In this document: positions 57,781-64,000 of the stretch, one piece after another
How the letters are laid out: every line of letters starts with the position of its first letter
Numbering within the stretch: the first letter of the stretch is position 1
Assembly (NCBI GenBank): GCA_016721905.1
Contig: JADKHH010000035.1
Coordinates: forward strand, 1-64,000
Reading direction: 5' to 3'
DNA from: Candidatus Opimibacter skivensis
GTDB lineage: Bacteria; Bacteroidota; Bacteroidia; Chitinophagales; Saprospiraceae
Length of the DNA: 64,000 nt
The notes under the pieces: generated by a model
What the model was told of the DNA's origin: nothing
What the model saw: only the letters and a program-made list of their open reading frames with translations
Database searches by the model: none
Translations under genes and position numbers: made by a program

Positions 57781-60700
57781 ATGAGAAGAATTTACTTATG
57801 GTTGTTGCCGGTATGGCTGCTGTTTCATACAGCGTCTGTCGTGCAGGCACAGCAAGTCGTAGCTAACTACGATTTCAACGGAAACGCAAAAGACGGATCC
57901 GCCTACGAGAATACTGCATCCATTTATGGTGCAGCACTAACACAGGACCGTTTTGGACAAGCCAATCAGGCTTTTCTATTTGACGGAGTACAAAGTCACC
58001 TGCTGGCCAATAATGCAGCCCAACTTCAATCGCCGACATTATCTGTCAGCTTCTGGGTACGGGTTGATGAAATTCCGGCACAAGGTGAAGTGTACATATT
58101 ATCTCATGGTGGTTGGCAGGAGCGTTGGAAAATTTCGCTTCCTTCACACGGCAAGCCTATCTGGACAACACATGCAGCAACTTGCTGCTCTGATCTCGAC
58201 TCAGGAAATCCGCTCGTCGTCGGCGACTGGACACACCTGGTCATGATTCATGATGGAGCCAAAGAAAAAATCTATGTAGATGGTGTACTGGCTACTGAAA
58301 GGGATTATTCTGGTGACCTGGCTCCTACGACACAACCTTTGGGCATAGGTTATTCCCCTATTGACAATGACTATTTCTTCAAAGGTGCATTGGATGAATT
58401 AGTCATCTATGATGGTGCACTCACCGATGTCGATGTAGCCGATCTTTATGCAGAGCAATCTACTCCACCTGTTGTCGTAAACAGTATCGTAGCTGCTTAT
58501 TCATTTACCGGAAACTACCTGGATGAATCTTCTTTTGATAACCATGGCACAGGACGTGGCGCTGAATTTGTCACTGATCGTTTTGGATTTGGTGACAGAG
58601 CTGTCCGCTTTAATGGAACCGATGGTGGTGTGACTGCTTCCAATTCTTCACATCTCAATTCTGCAACGACTACTGTTTCCTTCTGGGTAAATCCAACCTC
58701 ATTACCTGCTACTGGTGAAGCTTATATCGCTTCCTTCGGAGGCTGGCAGGAACGTTGGAAGATTTCTTTACCTAGTCACGGCAAAATGGTGTGGACCACT
58801 CATGCTACCTCATGCTGCTCAGATCTTGATGCAGGTGGAGGAAATGAATTAGTTCCAGGCACATGGACACATGCTGTATTTGTGCATGATGGCACGATGG
58901 ACAGGATCTTTATCAATGGCGAACTCGCTGCTGAAAAAGCTTCTGCAGGTGACCTGAACAGCACTGTACACCCATTAGGCATCGGCTATGACCCTATTGA
59001 TGTTGCGAATTATTTCGCCGGATCTGTTGATGAATTCCAGATCTACAATTATGCCTTGACCGATAGTGAAATCGGGGATCTATACACTGAACAAAGCACT
59101 GCTGTGATCGATCCGGATCCACTGGTATTGAATGTTCCATTCTCAGGTGACCTGAAAGATGTAAGTCAATTCGCCAATCATGGCACCTCAGACAATGCTG
59201 ACTTAACCTACGACCGTTTCGGTTATCCGAACAATGCAATCGCGATCAATCCAACTGACCAGGGTGCTGTTACTGTCCAGAATTCTACTCAATACAATTC
59301 TGACTATGCCGCTGTTAGCTTCTGGGTGAAGATGAATGAACTTCCCGCTACAGGTGAAGTATACCTGATGTCCTTTGGTGGATGGCAGGAGCGCTGGAAA
59401 TTGTCATTACCTTCTCATGGCAAAGTTGTATTTACTACGTATGCTACGACTTGCTGTTCTGATATGGATGCAGGTGCAGGCAACGAATTAGTTCCTGGTA
59501 CCTGGACACATGTGGTTGCAGTACATGGAACCGTACAAGACAAAATCTTTATCAATGGCGTACTGGCGGCATCCAAAGATGTTGGTGCTCCATTACATCA
59601 TACAACACATCCATTGGGCATCGGTTGGGATCCAATCGATAAAGGCAGCTATATCAATGGTGATATGGATGATGTGCAACTCTACAATACAGAGCTTACC
59701 GATCAGGAAGTTGCTGATCTGTATGCTGCACAAAGTGTTGCTCCGGTATTCCCTGGAGACCTCGTTGCAGACTATGCGCTCAATGCAAATGCTAAGGATG
59801 ATTCACCATATCACAATACCGGCACCATCGCAGGTGCTACCGCATCAAGTGATCGCTTTGGCAGATCAAACCATAGCATGAACTTCAATGGTGCTGCAGG
59901 CATCACTGCTGATAATGCTCCACAATTAAATTCACCTCTGGCTTCAGTAAGCTTCTGGGTTAATCCAAATACACTTCCTGCAAGTGGAGAAGCTTATCTG
60001 CTTTCATTTGGTGGATGGCAAGAGCGTTGGAAGATTTCTTTACCTAGTCATGGTAAAGCTGTTTGGACTACACATGCTACTTCATGTTGTTCAGATCTGG
60101 ATGCAGGTGATGCAAATGCACTTGTACCCGGCACCTGGACACACATGGTCATGGTTCATGATGGTGTCAAGGATTATATCTATGTAAATGGTGTACTGGC
60201 CAATTCTAAAGATGCTGCAGGGGACCTGAGTACAACGGTACATCCGTTGGGTATTGGTTTTGATCCGATTGATGTGGCCAATTACTTTGACGGCGCCATG
60301 GATGATGTGCAATTATATCAAACTGCTTTAACAGATGTTGAAGTTGCAGCGCTGTACGCAGCACAAGCTGCTGATCCAGGTGAAACAGATGTTACAGCAC
60401 CTGATGCACCGACTGGTCTTGAAGGCACTGTTAACTTTACTACAGTAACCCTCACCTGGCAACCATCCGTTGATGGCGATTCAGGTATTGCAGGTTATAA
60501 TGTATATCAGAACAGCACCTTAGTGCAGACTACAGAAGAAACAACGGCATTTATTTCAGGCCTGACACCATTGACATCCTATGAGTTTGGTGTATCAGCA
60601 GTTGATCTGGCCGGAAACGAATCTATTCCTTCATTCATCACCCTCATTTCAGGTATGGATGAAACACCTGATATCACGCCTCCGACGACACCTGCTAATC

Positions 60701-61896
60701 TTGCAGTGTCTCCGGGAGCAAATTCAGCTGTGTTCTCATGGGATGCTTCTACAGATGATACCGCTGTCAAAGGCTATGTAACTTTTGTGGATGGCAATTA
60801 TGTTGATTCACTCGATGCTGAAACCGTTTCTGTTTTCGTAGGTGGACTTGACCCTTCGACCTTATATACTTTTGAGGTTTATGCTTATGACTTTGCCGGT
60901 AATGATTCTGAAACAGCATTTATCACAGCTTCAACTACCGAGCCTATTGAAACAGCAGAGCCAGGCCTTGTAGCTCATTATCCGTTTGAAGGTAATGCTA
61001 ACGATGCAACTCCATACAACAACCATGGTGCTATTGGTGGCAATCCAACATTCCAACCGGTAACCAATCGTCCGAATGCAGCCGGCATGTCCGTAGTATT
61101 CGATGGCGAGGGTGATTCAATTGTTGCCCCTAATGCAGTTCACCTGATTTCTGATTACACAACCGTTGGTTTCTGGATCAGAGTAGATGGCCAGAACCTG
61201 AATGATGCTGAGGCCTATGTACTTGATTTTGGTCATTGGAGCGAGCGTTGGAAAATTTCACTTCCACAACACTTAAAGATCGTCTGGACAACCAATGGTA
61301 ACAACCTGCAGTTTGATGAATTCATTTCAGACATGGATGCAAAGGATGGCAATGAACTCGTCCTTGGTTTCTGGTGGTATGTGACGATGGTACATGATGG
61401 CGTAGATGATATCATCTACATCGATGGTGTAGAGGTCAATCGCAAGCCAGTAGCTACCAAGCTTAATAGTACAGCCTTGCCATTAGGTATGGGTAACAAT
61501 CCTATTGAGGGAGGACAATTCTTTGAAGGTTCACTGGATGAGGTCAAGATTTATAACAAAGCCCTCACGGGCGATGAAATCCTGCAACTCTATTCTACCG
61601 GAACCACAGGCATCAAAGACCTGCAGAACGAGTTGAATGCATATGTTGAGATCCTGTATCCAAACCCAACCGTTAACGAACTTACCATCAAGCATGGTTT
61701 TGGTGTAAGTGAGAATCTGTTGATCAGGATATTTGACGCGACTGGCCGCCAGGTCGGAGCACAGCGAATCGCTGCTCAGGACATGGACAATGGTATCATC
61801 AATCTTGATGTTGCCGGACTTCAAGGTGGTATGTACAGTTTGAATTTTGTACTCGGGGGTAAAGTCCTGGGTTCAATACCTTTCGTGAAACAATAA
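57781..61896 (+). CDS. Secreted protein with five LamG modules, two FN3 domains and T9SS sorting domain
   Basis: 1371 residues in one intact frame. After a signal peptide (MRRIYLWLLPVWLLFHTASVVQAQ) come four similar LamG (laminin G-like) modules of about 205 residues at about 57850-60365, then two fibronectin III domains (60400-60935, PDAPTGLEGTVNFTTVTLTWQ), a fifth, more diverged LamG module (60960-61600), and a type A T9SS domain (EILYPNPTVNELTIK ... GGMYSLNFVLGGKVLG). LamG modules bind glycans; no catalytic domain is evident. It probably displays repeated carbohydrate-binding sites on the cell surface for this locus. Confidence 0.92.
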   Translation: MRRIYLWLLPVWLLFHTASVVQAQQVVANYDFNGNAKDGSAYENTASIYGAALTQDRFGQANQAFLFDGVQSHLLANNAAQLQSPTLSVSFWVRVDEIPAQGEVYILSHGGWQERWKISLPSHGKPIWTTHAATCCSDLDSGNPLVVGDWTHLVMIHDGAKEKIYVDGVLATERDYSGDLAPTTQPLGIGYSPIDNDYFFKGALDELVIYDGALTDVDVADLYAEQSTPPVVVNSIVAAYSFTGNYLDESSFDNHGTGRGAEFVTDRFGFGDRAVRFNGTDGGVTASNSSHLNSATTTVSFWVNPTSLPATGEAYIASFGGWQERWKISLPSHGKMVWTTHATSCCSDLDAGGGNELVPGTWTHAVFVHDGTMDRIFINGELAAEKASAGDLNSTVHPLGIGYDPIDVANYFAGSVDEFQIYNYALTDSEIGDLYTEQSTAVIDPDPLVLNVPFSGDLKDVSQFANHGTSDNADLTYDRFGYPNNAIAINPTDQGAVTVQNSTQYNSDYAAVSFWVKMNELPATGEVYLMSFGGWQERWKLSLPSHGKVVFTTYATTCCSDMDAGAGNELVPGTWTHVVAVHGTVQDKIFINGVLAASKDVGAPLHHTTHPLGIGWDPIDKGSYINGDMDDVQLYNTELTDQEVADLYAAQSVAPVFPGDLVADYALNANAKDDSPYHNTGTIAGATASSDRFGRSNHSMNFNGAAGITADNAPQLNSPLASVSFWVNPNTLPASGEAYLLSFGGWQERWKISLPSHGKAVWTTHATSCCSDLDAGDANALVPGTWTHMVMVHDGVKDYIYVNGVLANSKDAAGDLSTTVHPLGIGFDPIDVANYFDGAMDDVQLYQTALTDVEVAALYAAQAADPGETDVTAPDAPTGLEGTVNFTTVTLTWQPSVDGDSGIAGYNVYQNSTLVQTTEETTAFISGLTPLTSYEFGVSAVDLAGNESIPSFITLISGMDETPDITPPTTPANLAVSPGANSAVFSWDASTDDTAVKGYVTFVDGNYVDSLDAETVSVFVGGLDPSTLYTFEVYAYDFAGNDSETAFITASTTEPIETAEPGLVAHYPFEGNANDATPYNNHGAIGGNPTFQPVTNRPNAAGMSVVFDGEGDSIVAPNAVHLISDYTTVGFWIRVDGQNLNDAEAYVLDFGHWSERWKISLPQHLKIVWTTNGNNLQFDEFISDMDAKDGNELVLGFWWYVTMVHDGVDDIIYIDGVEVNRKPVATKLNSTALPLGMGNNPIEGGQFFEGSLDEVKIYNKALTGDEILQLYSTGTTGIKDLQNELNAYVEILYPNPTVNELTIKHGFGVSENLLIRIFDATGRQVGAQRIAAQDMDNGIINLDVAGLQGGMYSLNFVLGGKVLGSIPFVKQ
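57850..60365 (+). repeat. Four tandem LamG coding modules, about 610-630 bp each
   Basis: Modules share GEVYILSHGGWQERWKISLPSHGK-like cores, a CCSDLDAG (or CCSDMDAG) motif, WTHxVxVHD and HPLGIGYDPID. Approximate bounds are 57850-58460, 58485-59100, 59120-59740 and 59755-60365. DNA identity is highest in the W-Q-E-R-W core. The fifth module (60960-61600) lacks the CC motif. Confidence 0.85.
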
Positions 61897-61922
61897 AGAA
61901 AGAATTTAGTACCAGTAATTAT

Positions 61923-61956
61923 GGCCTGTGCACTCATCATGCACAGGCCTTTTTTT
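61923..61956 (+). terminator. Rho-independent terminator after the SusCD/LamG operon
   Basis: GGCCTGTGCA (61923-61932) and TGCACAGGCC (61940-61949) form a perfect 10-bp stem with a 7-base loop, followed by seven Ts (61950-61956). It ends transcription of the plus-strand operon 27 bases after the stop codon. Confidence 0.93.
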
Positions 61957-61960
61957 ATGC

Positions 61961-62165
61961 CCGATAAAAGATGCCAGATGCCAGAGTCGCAGATAGCAGA
62001 TGCATGGCGTGGTTTTTTTTAATGCAAATCTTCGATTTACTAGACTTGGCTTTGATCATCCAAAATAAAACGTCTGGCATCTGTGAGTCTGGCATAGTTC
62101 GACTTCGCTCACCACAAGTCTGGCATCTCTTTAAACATCACGAGTCTTGTGTCTTCGAGTCTGGC
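61961..62165. repeat. Degenerate intergenic repeat of GTCTGGCATCT units
   Basis: On the left, AGATGCCAGATGCCAGA in one orientation; on the right, four TCTGGCATCTG/GTCTGGCAT units in the opposite orientation. The segment lies between the terminator and the convergent TonB receptor gene and has no ORF of interest. It resembles the intergenic arrays at 2671-3126 in position (between convergent genes) but not in sequence. Confidence 0.75.
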
Positions 62166-62174
62166 ATCTGGAAT

Positions 62175-64000
62175 CTACTTTAACATATACCTGAACCCCA
62201 CATACCATTCCCTTCCAAAGATCGGACCCCAGATCAACCCGGCATCAAAATAATCACCATGGGGATTGTCCGCGTCAATGATCACAGGCGATTGTTTGTA
62301 GTTACCTATATTCTCTACGCCTGCATAGACTTCGAAACTCTTGTTGAATACTCTGGTGAGTTGTCCGTTAAACAACCAGTAATCAGGTGATGATTCCGCC
62401 AATTGAAATGCAACCGGATTGGTATCCGTATCAGGGATGCGCTGTGATCCGGTGTTGTGTGCAGTCACACTCAATCTCCAATGTCCTTTGTAGGTAGCAA
62501 CACTAGACACATAGGCTATGTTGACAAAAAACCTGGAGCGGGGCGTAAATATTTGCTCTCTCATACCTGCTCCACGATATGCGATTTGCGCGTCCTGCCA
62601 TTTGTAGGCCACCTTTAGATCTACCCTCTTCAGGATTTCATATTGTGCTTCTGCCTGAAAGGTACTCGCAGATGACTGTCCATCCAGGTTGTAGATCCAT
62701 AATTGCTGTGGACTGATGTCCAGGTCGGCAATTGCACGATTGGTAAAACGGGTATGAAAAAAATCAACAGCGAGCAGTCCACTCCGGTAATCAATGGTAA
62801 ATTCTTTTGTGATGCTTGCACCAAAGTTCCATGCCTTTTCCATCTCAAGTCCATTGTATGGAAAATTATTTTGCGTTTGCCCTGGCTCCCCTATGGTCCA
62901 GTCTCTTGAACTGGCAAGCCATGCGAGGTTTTCAGCTATTGGCAGCGGTGTCCGCATACCACTACCCCCTGATATGCGAAAGACCAGCGACTCTGATGCA
63001 GCATACCGCAGATGCAGTCTCGGATTGAACAACCACCCATACAAATTATGATGATCCAGGCGAACACCACCGACGACTGTTATAAAATCATTTGGTAAAT
63101 ACGTGTATTCAAAAAAGGCACCAGGCACGATTTCTTTAAAGTCGTAATGCGTACTGATCAATTGTTCTTTATAGTCTTCATATCGGAAGCTCAACCCAGT
63201 CACATACTTGTGTCGGCTATCTCCGATGATCGATTGGTACAACCAATTACCATACAAAGAAGTTTGGGAAGCATCATAGAGTGTATGACCAATTTCTGCA
63301 TTCTGGACGTGTCTGGTAAATCCCCATTGTGATCCAATGGAATTGTAGCGCTTGTTAGGAAACACATAACCTAATTTTCCAAAAGCCTGCACCCGATCAA
63401 TATTGATAGGTGTGCGATACAAGTCATGGGTGTCGCCCCCATGACTCACCTGACCACCTTCCTTTCGGTCCTGCACGTATTGAACATTGAGCTGACCTTC
63501 TACTCCGTTTTTGTTGTTGTGATAATCCCAGCGGTTGGCCAGTGTCAGGAGGCTTCCCTTTGGCATGTCCATAAATCCATCATCATTCCGATCATGTTCG
63601 GTTGGATAGAGGCTGTAGTGGGCAAGCAACGCAGTACTGAACATCGGGCTGACATCTGTTCTTGTAAAAACGTTGAGTTCAGAACGGTACGATTCACTAA
63701 AGTATCCGTTGATCAGTAATTTATCTTCATCAAAAGGCTTCTTCAGTTCAACATTGATCTGACCGGTCATGCTTTCATAGCCCTGTACAACAGATCCTGC
63801 GCCTTTACTGACCTGAATTGATTCAATCCATGCTCCGGGTGTATACAGCAGACCAAAGGGTATAGCTATCCCCCGGGCACCCGGCATTTGTTCCTGGCTG
63901 ATGAGTGTGTATTTACCAGACAGTCCGAGCATTTGTATTTCCTTAGCACCAGTCACGGCATCTGTGAAACTCACGTCGACAGTAGCATTGGTTTCGAAGC
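62175..64000 (-). CDS. TonB-dependent receptor, N-terminus beyond window
   Basis: The frame is open at the right edge and ends at 62175. Toward its N-terminus come plug elements (YTLISQEQMPGARGIAIPFGLL, SIQVSKGAGSVVQGYESMTGQINVEL), then a barrel with many aromatic-ended strands, ending WYVGFRYMLK, whose last residues are the usual outer-membrane barrel terminus. It is of the FecA/CirA-like class with no SusD neighbour in view. The ligand cannot be inferred. Sequence upstream of 63974 (FETNATVDVSFTDAV) shows the frame continues beyond 64000. Confidence 0.92.
   Translation of the reverse strand, partial: FETNATVDVSFTDAVTGAKEIQMLGLSGKYTLISQEQMPGARGIAIPFGLLYTPGAWIESIQVSKGAGSVVQGYESMTGQINVELKKPFDEDKLLINGYFSESYRSELNVFTRTDVSPMFSTALLAHYSLYPTEHDRNDDGFMDMPKGSLLTLANRWDYHNNKNGVEGQLNVQYVQDRKEGGQVSHGGDTHDLYRTPINIDRVQAFGKLGYVFPNKRYNSIGSQWGFTRHVQNAEIGHTLYDASQTSLYGNWLYQSIIGDSRHKYVTGLSFRYEDYKEQLISTHYDFKEIVPGAFFEYTYLPNDFITVVGGVRLDHHNLYGWLFNPRLHLRYAASESLVFRISGGSGMRTPLPIAENLAWLASSRDWTIGEPGQTQNNFPYNGLEMEKAWNFGASITKEFTIDYRSGLLAVDFFHTRFTNRAIADLDISPQQLWIYNLDGQSSASTFQAEAQYEILKRVDLKVAYKWQDAQIAYRGAGMREQIFTPRSRFFVNIAYVSSVATYKGHWRLSVTAHNTGSQRIPDTDTNPVAFQLAESSPDYWLFNGQLTRVFNKSFEVYAGVENIGNYKQSPVIIDADNPHGDYFDAGLIWGPIFGREWYVGFRYMLK

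Noticed and set aside
1..64000. tRNA or rRNA genes
   Set aside because: No cloverleaf or conserved rRNA segment was seen by eye; a covariance-model search would be decisive.

Overview
The window looks like chromosomal DNA of a member of the Bacteroidota, probably near the Saprospiria/Chitinophagia. The evidence is a SusC/SusD pair, T9SS type A C-terminal sorting domains, giant secreted repeat proteins, a Bacteroidetes-type promoter (TAnnTTTG) before hipB, and moderate-to-low GC. I saw no rRNA, tRNA or CRISPR array.

Layout. (1) 1-2008, minus strand: a small membrane-protein operon (TM2, DUF2752, DUF4870) ending in an M48 peptidase cut by the left edge. (2) 2146-5411: a YciI-like lipoprotein, about 450 bp of three intergenic repeat families, and a large secreted M1 peptidase. 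(3) 5966-16602: one giant secreted protein, now in five or more frame fragments, with a beta-propeller-like repeat, an Ig-like domain, an embedded alpha/beta-hydrolase with a readable Ser-Asp-His triad, Cys-rich modules and tandem receptor-L/leucine-rich modules. (4) 16603-18057: a gene-poor stretch with 42-bp-spaced repeats and a broken hypothetical gene. (5) 18123-39328: about 21 kb with every gene on the minus strand. It is a defence-type island: a RecB-like nuclease/helicase with an internal deletion, a DnaQ-like exonuclease, ExoVII (xseA/xseB), a type I restriction system (hsdM, hsdS, hsdR) carrying an XRE-ImmA/PIN toxin-antitoxin-like pair between hsdS and hsdR, a DUF3696-like ATPase with a 337-aa partner and WYL regulator, and a six-gene cluster with an HNH nuclease and a DUF4407 membrane protein. 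(6) 39573-41171: hipBA with its own promoter and a likely operator. (7) 41217-61896: a PPP-family phosphatase, then a carbohydrate locus: ABC importer (UgpC-type ATPase, two permeases, binding lipoprotein), a GH130 phosphorylase, a six-hairpin-type hydrolase and an AraC regulator, divergent from SusC, SusD and two large LamG/T9SS proteins. The likely flow is glycan binding and cutting at the surface, SusCD import, ABC uptake and phosphorolysis; GH130 points to a mannose-containing glycan. (8) 62175-64000: a TonB-dependent receptor cut by the right edge.

The coding sequence is interrupted by roughly 30 single-base-type frameshifts, many in homopolymers and in genes that should be intact (xseA, hsdR, both permeases). 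I read most of them as sequencing or assembly error rather than pseudogenisation. One tandem repeat gives internal proof for one of them (CCC against CCCC). A 173-bp, almost pure G/C block ending in 19 Gs, at 43090-43262, is also probably artefactual. The candidates for something undescribed are the ATPase/337-aa/WYL module, the HNH/DUF4407 cluster, and the hydrolase buried in the giant repeat protein.
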